DNA of 64,000 bases, taken from positions 124,001-188,000 of the forward strand of contig JAACJM010000134.1 of the NCBI GenBank assembly GCA_013368315.1. The letters are read 5' to 3'. This document shows, piece by piece, positions 48,030 through 59,933 of the stretch (position 1 is its first letter; each line of letters begins with the position of its first letter). Both the position numbers and the translations under genes were made by a program. This DNA is from Tetrapyrgos nigripes (Eukaryota > Basidiomycota > Agaricomycetes > Agaricales > Campanellaceae). The notes under the pieces were generated by a model that did not search any database, was not told where the DNA came from, and saw only the letters and a program-made list of their open reading frames with translations.

Positions 48030-49290
48030 ATCGCATGCGTTTCTGTCTTCAACTTTCATGGCTGACACTTGGCCTTATCTACTGGTATTTTATCGCCAGA
48101 AAACGACGGAAGTTGTGCACAAAGCCGCCACCACAGGTTACGTATGCCTCAACAATCTCGCTGAATATGACATTGACCTCGCCGGTGAAGGTCTCCCTCT
48201 CGTCTCCTCTTCGCTTCAAAAACAGCAGGCCCTAGCTCGATGATTGACTCGAGCTCTCACACTCCCTCAGCCTCCAAAAAACAACATTATCCAAGACTAC
48301 CGATGATTGCGAAGAGAACCGGTTTCTTCAGGTCTCGTTCAATGAGATAATGGAGTTAGACGTGCTTGAGGTATAGCAGCATGCATAATGTCATGGTTCT
48401 GCTGAATGGAATGAGACATATTTGAGGTGTAAGTTGTTTGTGTCCTGTTTTTTGTTTTTTGTTTTTTGTTTGCGTTTGGATAACGTTCTCTTTGTCAGTC
48501 ATATGTCAGTTAATCATAACCCAAGAGAAGTCGCCGCAATTTTCAGGATGTACTGCTGGGTGCTATAGCTTTTCTCGAAGTTCATATTGTCGTTTTTACA
48601 AGTACGCTTCTACTCCATCCTGCGTTATTCCTTTCGTGTCTCCACATTTCACTCCATTTTCTCATAAGACCGCCATACTCCGTTCTCCAGAGAGCTTTCC
48701 TTTTCGTCCTATCACCTCTTCTCCCGCCTTCGTTGACCGCATACCTTGTACTGGCTTGTTTTATTGTGCTCTATTCACAGTACACCTTACCAATGCCTCT
48801 GAAATACCTTTTATATTTGCCTAACCTCAATTTGCGACCTTTCTCTTTCTCTTCCTTCTGAATTGGTCGTCAAAGGCGCCAACTGAAGCTCAGCCTTTGG
48901 ACTGGCGATGATGATAATTACAGCTTCATCAGCACTACTTCACCCGCGGCGTCCTTCGTCCACGCAATCATAGCAGACGGGTGATGTAGAGGACAACTTT
49001 GCTAGTGTAGTCCCTTGGGTATCCAGCACGAACGATTTTTCATCTTTATGGCTCTGAGTGTTTCCCAAGGTTTGGTGGTCTCATGGGGACGTTGTGTGTG
49101 CTCTGGGGTCGGGATTTTGGTTGGTGACTTGGTCTCGATTCCGTTCCGTAGACGATGCTTTTCTCTGGCTCGTGTTTTGGAAGGTTTGGTTCTTAGAGGT
49201 ACTGCAGTGGTGCTTGGACTTGATTGACTCGATTGCTTCAATGGCCTCACTTCATGACTTCCATCATGGGCTCAGAAAAAGGTTTGTCCT
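47560..49290 (+). pseudogene. copy A of a duplicated unknown gene
   Basis: Plus-strand segments parallel copy C (7.25-6.0 kb, minus). An exon-like piece ends KMLDSSFLKSNH before GTATGT (47706). A stretch around 47850-47930 follows, then GRLMDALQQFVEHGFSK (about 47975-48027), YVCLNNLAEYDIDLAGE (48140-48195), and far downstream VCALGSGFWLVTWS (about 49100). A stop at 47829 and a one-base insertion near 47973 break the frame that is open in the partial copy B at 57.6-57.9 kb. About 350 bp at 48480-48830 have no counterpart in copy C. The first 470 bp lie in the inverted-repeat arm. Family not recognised; probably a decayed gene. Confidence 0.45.
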
Positions 49291-49339
49291 CTGCCGTCTC
49301 CTCTTGGCGTTTTTCAACTATCTACCTCTCAGCTCCGTC

Positions 49340-50000
49340 AAAACAGAGTCCGTCCAGAAGATAGGTCTTAACCGGTCCCGGTATTCAGCTTGTGGAACAA
49401 CTCGAATCCTGTCATCACCGATGGTCTCGAAGCTGCTGCATGAGGTAGACGCCGCAGCACTATCTCCAGGTGAGCAGCTGGTCCAGGATGAAGGCGATAA
49501 CGCTTTAGACGACGAGGACAAGGATGAAGAAATGTGAGTTTTCACTGCCTCTCATTAATGCAAATGACTATGCTGATGGCTACATCCTTTGGCAGTGCTG
49601 TTGTGTATGCCTGCAACATCGATGTCTACTCAAAAAATTGTCAATATATGTCCCGACTTTCGCTTCTAGTTGCTCCAGTGCTTGGAGTGCGACGAGATGC
49701 CTGAGGTGGTTGAGGACTTCAAGACCCTCGTGCATATTCCATCTTTACCGCTGACCATGCAGCTTTCTGGCTCCGACAGTCGTTCAAGGTTGCCAAGACC
49801 TACGATATATATACTGGCAAGTTCAAGGACCTGCTCATAAGGATTCCCCATGTGATGCGGATCAGCGCCGATCATTTAGGACTTAACTTGACTTCAAGGC
49901 GCCCAGTCTCGAGACTTGTCTCGACAAGGAGAATCGCGGTGTTAACCATTCCACCCAAACTTTTCCTTTGACTTCCTACCGACCTACTGACATATGTTGC
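49340..50000 (+). CDS. unknown small gene
   Basis: A protein-like exon (about 49336-49533; KTESVQKIGLNRSRYS...ALDDEDKDEEM) with an acidic end is followed by a GTGAGT...TTGGCAG intron. A second open region (49680-49970) contains ECDEMPEVVEDFKTLVH in one frame and TADHAAFWLRQSFKVAKTYD plus FKDLLIRIPHVMRIS in another. The switch suggests a short unmodelled intron or a frameshift near 49750. It might be the 3' part of copy A, but no equivalent was found next to copy C. No domain assigned. Confidence 0.35.
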
Positions 50001-50539
50001 TTGCGGAAGGTACGTCTTTGCTCTTCCATTAACTCTCCTTCCTTCACCCGGGTCGAACAATGGTGCGAAAACGGGTATATTTCCTTCATCCCAATCCCTT
50101 CTACCATTGGCACACTGACTGGTGACATAAAACCCTAAAGATGCCCGGCCACAGATTGTCGTAATCGACCCAGAGAGTCTACGGGCGGACCAGGCATTAC
50201 AGAAGGAGATTCCGGACATTCAAGTTGGAAGTTCATCGTGAACTGGAGCTCCTACAGTTCAAGCTGCAACGCTGTCTTTCATTGACGATAGATCGTTACC
50301 GTCGTTCCATGTTCGTTTCTATTAGTAGTAGTGTCCAAAACATTGTAATGTAAAAGATTTATGGAAATCCATCGTGATGTACGAAAGAGCGTAACTAAAT
50401 CTGGCCCCTTGGAGTACCTACACAGCGACTGGCGGAAGAGGTAGATCTTGTCGTGTCTTAACGTGCAAGAAGCGCTGTGCCAAGCTATATAACATATTAG
50501 CAACATCTAATTTCGAAGCAATTGATAAAAACCCACCTT

Positions 50540-53500
50540 TCAACATTGTTCGGTTAGACTTAGATCGACTGCTGGTTTCGGTCTGAGCGAAGCTTTACGG
50601 TTGGGATAAGCGGGATCATTCAGCCATACTTCGTCGTAGAAATTAATCGGAAGCCTCGCCGGTGCTTGCTCGCGGGTCCTATCTTGCAAGCCTGAAGGAT
50701 ATCGAGCTTCAGGAAATGCACCTGGCTTGTACTTGCCATTATGGCAATACTTGAAGGACAAATGAAGGGCACATAAGCGTCTGAGCATGTCCTCCAGCTG
50801 CTGGGCTCTCCAATCCATCTTTTTGATATTGACTTTGCCCGGTCCTTCATCAGAGGTCTCGTCGTCGCTCATCACATCCTTTTTCAGGTATCGTTTAAGT
50901 CCTTGGATATGCTTCATAGCGTCGGGAAATTTGTTGCTGAACCTATCTATAGCATTCAAACGCCGCTCCAGGAGCTAGGCCAATGGCCAATCAGCCGGAT
51001 CCATGCAAGGAAGGAAAGACATTGGGATACTTACTCGTCTCTGCCTCTGATCCCTCCTGAGTTCCTGTTCCTTCTCAGAGACTGCTTGCGACTTCGGGAC
51101 ATGGGATGGTTGCATGAAGCGCCTCTGTAACTGCCTCAGATGCGTTCGGAACGCATCGTGAATATGCTCCTCGTAATACTTTTCGTATTCCGGGATCCTC
51201 TTCATCAAATTGACAAAAAGATCGGTGGCCTGCTGATTCCACGTATTCCAAATCCCCTTCGACCAGAAGTCCAAGATAAAGTACTGCTCAGTAGGACCAG
51301 AGTGTTTGCAATTGTTGAAAGCCAGGACCTCGTTGCGCGTTGCAGAGCGTAAAGCTTCACCTTCGGGCTGTAAAAGAAGTCTTGCTACTTCCCGAACGGC
51401 TCGAGCCGTTTTGACCTTATCGTAAGGGCGGTACTGCTTTTCCTTGTCATCTACTTCTGTTGAAGTAGTCGACTGCGATTTCGATCTGGATTCTTCGCGT
51501 TGCAGGCCCCTTTTAGGCTGAAGCTTGGTAGCCTGGCAATGGACGATGCAAGCGTGAACCAAGGCGAGTATGTCCTTGGAAGTGTACATCTAAAACAGAT
51601 TTAACAAAATAGGTGAAAGGTTTAATCTATCATACGACTCACGTTGGACTCGAGGAGATTACAGAAGTGGTTGTACTAACAGCAGCAGAGAGTTAGTATC
51701 GTAGAAAAAGGAGATAGCCAGGATCATACCAGTGATGTAGCATCCTCAAGGACGTCCTCTAACAGGCGCTTGATTTCTGTCTTCAAGGCATTCACATCCT
51801 CACTCCTCAGCTGCGTATCGTCGCGCGCTGTGTCGGTAATTCCGTTTCGTTCTCGTGTGGGTACGTTTCTAGCCTTGGCGCTTCCTTTAGAACCAGAGCG
51901 TGACCGCCGTGACCGTTCACGTCTGAGGCGCGTGGACAGGTTCTCCGTGGGCTCCTCCTGCTCAGAATCCCAAAAGTGATCATATTCTTGTATGGGCGGA
52001 GGGGATTGGACGACGATCGGCTGCGGGAGAGAACTAGTAATTCTTGAGCCTGATCCCGAAGCCTTGGATCGCTGACGCAAAGTGTCGCCATTATTATGCA
52101 TGCCGCCCGGACGGATATCTTCAACATGCACAAGTGGTTCAAGGGGTAGATCAACTAGTGGGGAATCGTCGGTTGTGAAATTGGGGAAAATTTCAGCGTC
52201 GATTGAATGATCGAAAATGGGGGGAACAACCGTTGGCCTTTCATCCAGGTCAGCAACAATAACCATCGCGTCGTCGTCAAAGTCTATCTGATCGTCTGAG
52301 ACCTCTCCATCGGCACTGTCCTCTTCTGGACAATCAGCGTCTGACTCAGAATCTTCGACATCTGAGCGCATCGAAACACCGCCATTCCATAATGCCAACC
52401 GCTCCGTCCAATACTCATCTCTCGCTTCTGGGGACGAGTCCATTGCCACATCGTCTGCTGGCCCCTCCTTGACCCCGGTCCTCAACGGAGATGTAGCATA
52501 CACATCAGAGATTTCTACACCGGGTGACTCTCCCAATGAATCTCCTCTTGAAGTAAACCCGTCGAGGGAGGCAACCTTGACCACGGGTTCCCTGATGTTA
52601 ACATCCCGAACCATGACTCCTTGATCATGTTGATCCACCCCTACAACATCTTCGGTCGCTCCGTCCATCACCTCCCAGGCCATAACCACGTTCTCCATTT
52701 CAGCGGAATGATTGACCAATAAACCTGGATTGAGAGTACTGGCGACAGCAACATCCACGTCAGAGTCGGAATCTTGGACAGACATCATCTCGGGAGAAGC
52801 TACTTCGTTGTCCAAGCTAGACCTTATCTCATCCTTGCCGACTTCCCGCATGGAAAAATGTTCGCCAGACTGAGCAGCTTGACCTGAGGCATACCTTGCC
52901 CAGTCATCGAAACCCGTTTCCTCCACCAAAGGCACCATCTTCTCTCTGTTGTCTTGTTGAGCTGAGGCCGCTGTGATAGACTCAGCAGTGTGAGATAGTG
53001 TGCGATCGGGTGTAGTAGAAACTGTCCAAAATTCGACCACAGGCACCTCTTCGCTTTGGATACTTCCGTCCTGCATGTCCATAGCATTAGTACCGTTCTC
53101 GCCGTATTGCTCGTGCTATAGCGTGCTTACATTTGTCCCAACGTCCGTCAGTTGAAAATGTCCACCTATTTCTTGACCAGAGCCAACACACGGCTCAGTG
53201 ATAACATTGTGGACCTCGACACAAGGCATGTCCGCATCATAGTCCTGCTGCGGAGCAATGGGCTCACCGGTATCTAGACACTCAGCGTGGTCTAGTTGAC
53301 CAACAAGACGGGAATCTCCACCAACGACGGTAAGTCCGCTCTAGAGAGTTCATCTGGAAGTTGTACGTCTGTTCCAGGTACTTCGAACGCCTCCAATCTG
53401 ATCTTAACATCTTCAGTCTCTACAGAAGGCATCTCCTCGTCCCAGTCCTGCTGCGTAGCACTCGGCTCCTCGGGACCTGAACGCTCAGCATGCCCCAGTG

Positions 53501-55490
53501 AAGCACCGACAGTCAGAACCTCCACCGATCGAGACTCTGCTCTGAAAATTTCATATGCATATGCTGGAGGTTGTATGTCCATTCTTTGCACTTCATATGC
53601 TTCCACAACAGGCTGGGGGTTCATCCTAGGTACTCTTTCATCTGGAAGTTGTACGTCCATTATAGGCACTTCGAATGCCTCTACTGTCGTCTGGACATCT
53701 TCAACCTCTACAGAAGGCATCTCCTCGTCGCAGTCCGGCTGCGTAGCAATCGGCTCACTAGGACCTAAATGTTCACTATGCCCTAGCGAAGCACCGACAG
53801 TGAGAACCTCCACCGAAGACTGGGAGTCCGTCCTAGGCACTTCGTAGACTGCTACACAAATGTCGACATCGTCCCGAATAGTGGAAACAGGACTAAGCTG
53901 TGCGAGATCGGAGTAGGGGATTTGCGGAGCTGGGAGTGATAGAGATGTCGCGCTCCTTAAGCTTTCATCACGGTCTGACTCCAACTCAGCATTGGAGACA
54001 GCTAACTGCTCAGAAATTACGGCTTCGGATGGCTGACCACTAGAGAATGACTGTACGTTCACTCTAGAGGTCTCATCTGTAAGTTGTACGCCCATTCTAG
54101 GCACCTCGTATGGCTCTACTGTTGTCTGGACATCTTCAACCTCCACAGAAGGCATCTCCTCGTCACAGTCCGGCTGCGTAGCAATTGGCTCACTAGGACC
54201 TAAATGCTCAGCATGGCCTAGTGAAGCACCGACAGTGAGAACCTCCACCGAAGAATCAAATTGTACGTCCATTCTAGGCACCTCGTATGCCTCTACTGTT
54301 GTCTGGACATCTTCAACCTCCACAAAAGGCATCTCCTCATCGCAGCCCGGCTGCGTAGCAATCGGCTCACTAGGACCTAAATGCTCAGCATGGCCTAGTG
54401 AAGCACCGACAGTTAGAACCTCCACCGAAGAATCTGCGTTTGCTCTGAAATTTTCATATGAATGCGCTGGAGGTTGTACGTCCATTGTGGGTACGAGCGG
54501 GGAGTCCGTCCTAAGCACTTCGTAGACTGCTACGCGAATGTCGGCATCGTCCCGAATAGTGGAAGCAGAACTAAGATTTGCGAGATCGGAGCAGGGATAT
54601 TGCGACGCTGGAAGTGATAGAGATGAAAGGGACTCCACTACGACACTCGGTTGCGGGTCCGATTCGAGTACATGCCCACTCGTGACCGTAGCACACTCAA
54701 CGACAGGATTGGAGATGCTGGTCGTGCCTGTAGCCAAGTCATTTCCTTCAACTACAATACCCAAGCTCGGGTCGTAGTGAGCTGGATACAACTCAATCTG
54801 ATCGAAAAGAGCTTCTGCATAGACTGCAGAGACGTCTTGATTGGTATGGTGCCCAGTGGCTGGCTGGACGTAGTCGCTAATGGCAACAGTAGCCTGAGTG
54901 TCAGCCATTTCGAGCTCGATATTGCGACTTTCTGATAGATGGACGGAAGCGATCTGGACACTGGATTCGGTGATTGCAAAGTCATCGCGAGGGGGAGAGT
55001 TGGAGGACAGTTGAGATGGGGAAATGGACACTTCGTTTGAAACCGGTAGGACTTCGACAACAGGTGGGAACAAATAGGAGAATTTGAACGATTGTAGCAT
55101 GGATGTTCCGGTGTCTGGACGGGAGTGAAACTCTGAACCGGAGATGAAGCATGTATGTCACGTACCAATGTCCATAGCCTCTCTCGCGTGTCTATTCCCG
55201 GGTTTCAGTTTTGATTTCTGATCTGGTCTTGATCGCGCATGTGTCCGGAGTCGGGCTCCTGAATCTTGAGCAGTTATCAAGCAACTGTCACTGCTGAGGA
55301 GAGAGACCATACCTAGATCCTCATCATCCTTTCGCGCCCTCTTAGGAAGCAGTTCTTCATCTTCAAGAGCAGTTGATCGCTTTCGCTTGCTTCTGTGGAC
55401 ATGGTCCTCATCATCCTTTTGCGCCGTCTTAGGAAGCGGTTCTTCATCTTCAAGAGCAGTTTGATCGCTTTCCCTTCCTTCTGTTGACAT
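50540..55490 (-). CDS. long repeat-bearing acidic protein with C-terminal expanded-family domain
   Basis: Proposed start ATG 55490 (MSTEGRESDQTALEDEE). Exon 1 contains two copies of an ALEDEE-LPK-A-KDDED unit and a basic KRKR cluster. A long exon (about 55100-53292) has four copies of a repeat of about 57 residues with core EVLTVGASLGHAEH and EEMPSVEVEDV. The 53087-51727 exon is acidic and ends with a basic RRERSRRSRSGSK cluster and a coiled coil. Next comes a small exon (YNHFCNLLESN), then 51589-51033 and 50974-50540. The C-terminal part includes YILDFWSKGIWNTWN-like and MSDDETSDEG segments and matches, from memory, an uncharacterised family expanded in Agaricomycetes. The join near 53300 is uncertain because repeat-like sequence continues in another frame. 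It lies wholly inside the inverted-repeat spacer and is divergent from the SUN gene. Function unknown. Confidence 0.5.
53367..54440 (-). repeat. coding tandem/dispersed repeat, about 57 codons per unit
   Basis: Four recognisable units share GASLGHAEHLGPSEPIATQ, then CDEEMPSVEVEDVQTTVE and YEVPRMDVQ. They end (plus-strand coordinates) near 54435, 54255, 53820 and 53535. A fifth, degenerate, unit is at about 53200-53330. A second repeat (IRDDADIRVAVYEV...) recurs between units, giving a higher-order period. Confidence 0.85.
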
Positions 55491-55650
55491 GGTGGTGTTC
55501 CATAGCCACACAGGAATGATAGCAATGCTAGTACCGGGAAATGAGATTGGAGCTTGACACGGGCGAAAACTATAGAGAAGTATTACTCACACGCAGGCTT
55601 GAGCAGAGTAAAAACACAAGTGGCAGGAAGATCGAGAGTGAAGAAAGGTT

Positions 55651-56914
55651 GTGCGCTCACATGAGCCGAGATCCTTGAAAAGGACCGATGGAGTGGCACA
55701 AAAGGAACAATTCCTTCAAAAGCCAGTGGTTAGTGGCACAGCATCAAATCGCAGCTCCTTCTCTTCAACTACTTCGGAAACTCGTAGTGAACTTCAGCTC
55801 ACTGAACCCAAACGACCAGTTATGGACCAAATTAGAGTAGCTCGATTCCGTTCCAGAACCTCCTCTATGGATAATATCCAGTCTTCTCGTGAAGTGAGCT
55901 TGATTTCCTCTCGTGCCACATTGCACTTGACCATACCGAGGACAGTTGATTGCTCCCCAGGTCAAGACAGATGCCCTCCACGCTATCAAGGAACCGATCC
56001 AGAGTCCTCCCTGTACCCGTGTCCAACAGACGATTCTTTCGGTGTGCCAGTACATTCAATGGTGCAGTCAACAGTTTTACGTCGTTGCAACATTCATACT
56101 GGTTCCGGCGATCGCCATACCAGCACTTTTTCCACACTGGAGGAATCGGAATGTAGGGTTACTTCTGTGTCTGCTTCTTCGGCGCACACTCTGCGCAGTG
56201 GATCCCGTGACCGAACTCTTGCCTTTCTGTAATAAACAGTTCTATCACAGACTATGGTTCGAAGGGGTAGAGGAACTCGGTCCCAACTATGCATCAGCTG
56301 CATTTGGGGGCTGGATTATTGGTGCAATGACGTCCGAGACGTACGGTCTGCCGCCAATGACAGCCCGAGAGCAAAAGGCGAGACGCGAAAATCAATACGA
56401 GTGGGACAAGAAGCACGCAGACATCCTTTCACCCAGAACCATCATAGAAGAGGGTTTGCGCATCGGAGATTGCTGGTGCTTTGCTGGTACACACGGTCAT
56501 GTCGCTATCAAGCTCGGAATGCCAATTAGCGCCACCAAAGTCGCGTTCCACTACCCAAACCACCGAAAAGTCATCCCAACACAGTTGCAGCAAGCTCCTA
56601 AGGATATTGAGATCTGGGCTTTCGTAGACGAGGAGGCACTCAAGAGGGTTGGACCACCGGCAGAGGCACTTCCATCTCCTCGTTTCACAGTGGGTCAAGT
56701 CGGATACGAGGGGACCAAGCATGGCATATTCGCAAGTTGCGCCAGATTCACATACGAACCCTCTAAGGGTACGCATCAGACCTTTGCCATGCAGGAGACG
56801 TGTCGAAGTTTCAACACGAGTGTATTGGTCATTGAAGTAGCTGATAACTGGGGTGCAGACCGTACATGTTTGTATCCTATTGGTGCACACGGTGTTGAGC
56901 AGAAGATGACGTGA
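55651..56914 (+). CDS. SUN-domain (Sad1/UNC-84) nuclear envelope protein
   Basis: Two exons: about 55651-55891 (Ser/Thr-rich, with MDQIRVARFRSRTSS) and 55960-56914, joined by a 68-nt GTGAGC...CCAG intron. The second exon has a hydrophobic span (VVATFILVPAIAIPALF, about 56075-56130) and then a SUN domain: AFGGWIIG, RIGDCWCFAGTHGHVAIKLG, QAPKDIEIWAFVDEEA, FTVGQVGYEG and VEVADNWG-like ends. SUN proteins sit in the inner nuclear membrane and bind KASH partners across the lumen to link nucleus and cytoskeleton. It is short (about 370-400 residues) and lacks a long coiled coil before the SUN domain. The first in-frame ATG is at 55822; the frame is open upstream, so an earlier start or exon is likely. 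It is divergent from the 55490 gene, about 160 bp apart. Confidence 0.85.
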
Positions 56915-57563
56915 TGGTAGGGAAGAAATGACGTTTTTTTAAAATTGGTTTTCGTTATCGAGAATGGGTGTTCGTAGGAGAAAATGCAGAAATGGAGGTG
57001 GATGACAAGGGAAGTAAAGAGCCTCTTCGTATCATCCGTAGTCTGAAGAAGATTTAAGAACCTCTGTTCGCAACTCATTATGATGTCACGTACTATAGTT
57101 TCAGAATGCTCTTTATTTGGCATACCGCTCAGCATCTAACCCAGCCTGAGAAATAGCACCTTTGATACTACTTCCTCTGCTCGACGCAACCAGTAAAGGG
57201 TGCCGTCTAACTTCGAAGCAAGTTATCGGTTGCAGCGTTGAAAGGAGGAAAGGGGCTAGAGATTTGGAATTGGGGCAGTAGTGAGGCCAAAATTGAATAA
57301 TCTATAGGCTAGATAATCCCCGTCAATGATCATCGATCATCATTAGGGACAGAAAAGTGAACTGCTCACCGCCAGAGTATCGGAAGTGTTAGTAGACCCA
57401 TCCACTTCGCACCTATATTATGAAAGAGAAGAGAGAGTAAAGTAATGAGGATGAGAAGTTATCAATTTTTGAGAGGCCTGATCAAGTGTCCTGAGCATGG
57501 CGACGACGATGGCTTGCTCAGTACGATGATCATTTTAGGCGGCCTACAAGGCAAGCAAGCAAC
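56915..57563. other. intergenic region between SUN gene and right inverted-repeat arm
   Basis: No supported coding. Poly-T of 7 at 56934-56940 and ATCATCGATCATCATT words at about 57327-57345 only. Confidence 0.5.
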
Positions 57564-58045
57564 TTACTGAAGCCATGCTCAACAAATTGTTGGAGCGCGT
57601 CCATCAAACGTCCTGGGACTGGGGCATAGCCGCGAATCGAATTCGTGACATTGCCAAAGTTTACGCCGGTTCTTGTAGTTTGATGGGGTGTGAAAGAGTC
57701 GTAGTACGAACGAGACTCAGAATGATCATGCGGGTGTTTACCGAACAACCGATAACTTTGTTAAACGAGGAGAATGCGACGAGGAAGAGGCATCTCTTTA
57801 GCCTTGTATGGATGACACAACGACATAGACCGCTGTACAGGAAAATCATGAGAAACAAAAAACGACGCAAGAAGTGAAAAACATACATGATTGCTTTTTA
57901 AAAAGCTTGAGTCCAGCATCTTCCTATTCCTCTTCACCTTCGCTTCACTTTCATCTGCATTGTCCTGGTTGTCCCCTCCTTCTCCTGTTCGTACATCTTG
58001 AGTCTTGCCGACACCGGAAGAGTAGAGGAAGAGAGTCAAAATGGC
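57564..58045 (-). pseudogene. copy B (truncated) of the duplicated unknown gene
   Basis: The minus-strand equivalent of the start of copy A, cut off at the arm boundary. Because it lacks the extra base found in copy A, the frame HDHSESRSYYDSF through GRLMDALQQFVEHGFSK stays open here, followed by a GTAAGT donor at the arm edge. Sequence beyond 57563 does not match copies A or C, so downstream exons are missing. Confidence 0.5.
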
Positions 58046-58641
58046 AGAATCCGGCAGATTTGCCGGTTACCCGTACGCGTCATCGGATGCTCAGCGCTCA
58101 GCTCTCAACAATCGTCTGATACGGTCCTTCCCTGCACCTTAGTACCTCCAGACCCTCCTAAGGACAACCAGCCTCAGCAAATCAGATGGCTGATACCTTG
58201 GGTGCGGCCCTCTCCTTCGTTCAGTGTTCTTTTACTGTTGCAGACTCGGGGCACAGTGCCTTGGCTCACCATAACGAATCCGGGTCGCGTCAAGAATTCT
58301 GAGAATGATGCATAAATCCAAAGTTGTTTGCTACTCAATCTCGGTGAGTATACCACGTAAACTACCATTCGTTCTATGACTCTCAAAAAAAAACATTGGA
58401 AAAACAGGCACATCGGGCCGGGAGTGACCCTCTTGTTCTCGGTCGCCACTCAAATCGTGCAGTCTCTTTCTTTCTTACCGAACCACTGAGCCACTACAGT
58501 ATGCCCTCCCAACTCATCTGGCAGCCCACTAGCTCCATCACTCTCCGCCCCGATCAATACTCTGACGGAATTTCTGCAATGGCTTTCTCTGTTGACGGGC
58601 GATTTCTGGCTGTTGCGTCTGGTCGACGTACGGAGATCTGG
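57564..58641 (-). repeat. inverted repeat, right arm (1078 bp)
   Basis: Reverse complement of 46951-48029. The outer end stops at TTACTGAAGCC (57564), at a splice-donor-like boundary of the unknown gene. The inner end stops within the first exon of WD40 gene B just after the TEIW codons (58641). Confidence 0.95.
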
Positions 58642-59933
58642 GATACAGCTTCTGACACACCTTATTTAGTAGGATTAACTCCTGAGGGCTCGGACATAAT
58701 CCTTTGCATAAACTGGCTTCGCACTCGTTCTACCTTGATATCGGGACACGAGAATGGTGATATCTTCATGGTGCACATCCTTTCAAGCGGAGTGGCATGT
58801 ATTCTTTCTATCAATATCCTTACCTGTTACTCATCTGTTACTCATTCGTCTTTAAATTTTAGATTGGGAGAGTTCATTGTGTTCAAAGTTTCAGGAATGA
58901 ACCTGTTGTAGCTTTGTCTTTGTTCGAAGACAAATTCCTCGCTGTTCTGACGGCATCCAACGTGCAACTGTGGGACGTTGATCTACGTGGACGTGAGTCG
59001 CCATTTTTTGCATTCTCATCTAGTTTATGCTAATACCTGTAGTCGGGCGCTTTCTAGCTGGATTTCGATTTCTAGGGACTGTCCCGCCTTTCTTGCCCTG
59101 CGATCTCGGGGAGCTCATTGGTAGCAGCCGCCCTCAGAGTATACACTGGCTCGGTGCGCAGCGTCTCGTCATTTCATATCCAGGGACTATTCTTGTGTAA
59201 GTATATTTCAGATCTTTCATGTCGATGTTTGATGTTCAGTCTTCTCAGAGAATGGAAGGTCCACTTTGCACCATTGAGTCTAGCTCCTTCTTTTCGTCTT
59301 GGTGCTCATCATTCTGTGGATGGCGTGCTGTCCGTAGCTTTGATTTTTGCAGTTCCCACTGCGTGCTGATATATCTCTATAGTGCCGACATATCCCCTGA
59401 CAACGTTGTCCTTGTTGCCGATCTTGCTCGGAACCGCTATATGATGATTTCGTTGAACTCCCCATCCGCCTTGGCAGTGGTGTTGCACCGCCCTCGAAGA
59501 ATGCCTTCCATTACAGCAGCCTCTCGCGCGGGCTTTGCAAGCAAATACATTGTAGAAGAAAGTGATGGAAACATCTATCTCTGGGATCCCAGCTGTCACC
59601 GCTATCAGGCCATCGTCACTGGTGAGCATCAGGGTTATCCTTTGGTGATCCGAGTTTGCACTGAAGACTGTCAGCGAACCCCCCTGTCACAGCGTTGGCG
59701 GTAAGTTTTTGTGATTACCACTGGTTCTCTAGAAGCTCATGTTATGCAAGTGTACTAGTGTGAACAGCTCTAGCAAAGTAGCATTTACGGGTGCGAATGG
59801 AGAGGTTGAGATTTGGAGAAACCGACATGTTGGCATTGCGAGCAGCCTCTGGGTTATGGGCACCTGGTGCATTCAAATGTTTATGTATATCTTGGCCTTG
59901 GTGACAGTTACTGCTTGGTGGGCTTCGAACTAG
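58501..59933 (+). CDS. WD40-repeat-like protein B
   Basis: Starts at ATG 58501 with the same first 47 or so residues as WD40 A, then diverges (DTASDTPYLVGL versus NTRDESTAPC). Exons: 58501-58789, then from 58862 (IGRVHCVQSFRNEPVVALS), 59044 on (GRFLAGFRFLGTVPPFLP), 59204 on (LLREWKVHFAPLS) and 59388 on (ADISPDNVVLVADLARN...). The final exon from about 59735 holds KVAFTGANGEVEIWRN. WD-like signatures include INWLRTRSTLISGHENGDIF, FEDKFLAVLTASNVQLWDVD, IHWLGAQRLVISYPG and YIVEESDGNIYLWDP. The product is about 400 residues with a hydrophobic C-terminal run (FMYILALVTVTAWW) that may be membrane-associated or a mis-modelled end. It is a paralogue of gene A in mirrored orientation; propeller scaffold role inferred only. 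Confidence 0.65.

Noticed and set aside
53296..53847. 183-codon plus-strand open frame opposite the repeat-bearing gene
   Set aside because: Stop-free antisense of the coding repeats; the minus strand has the consistent exon structure.
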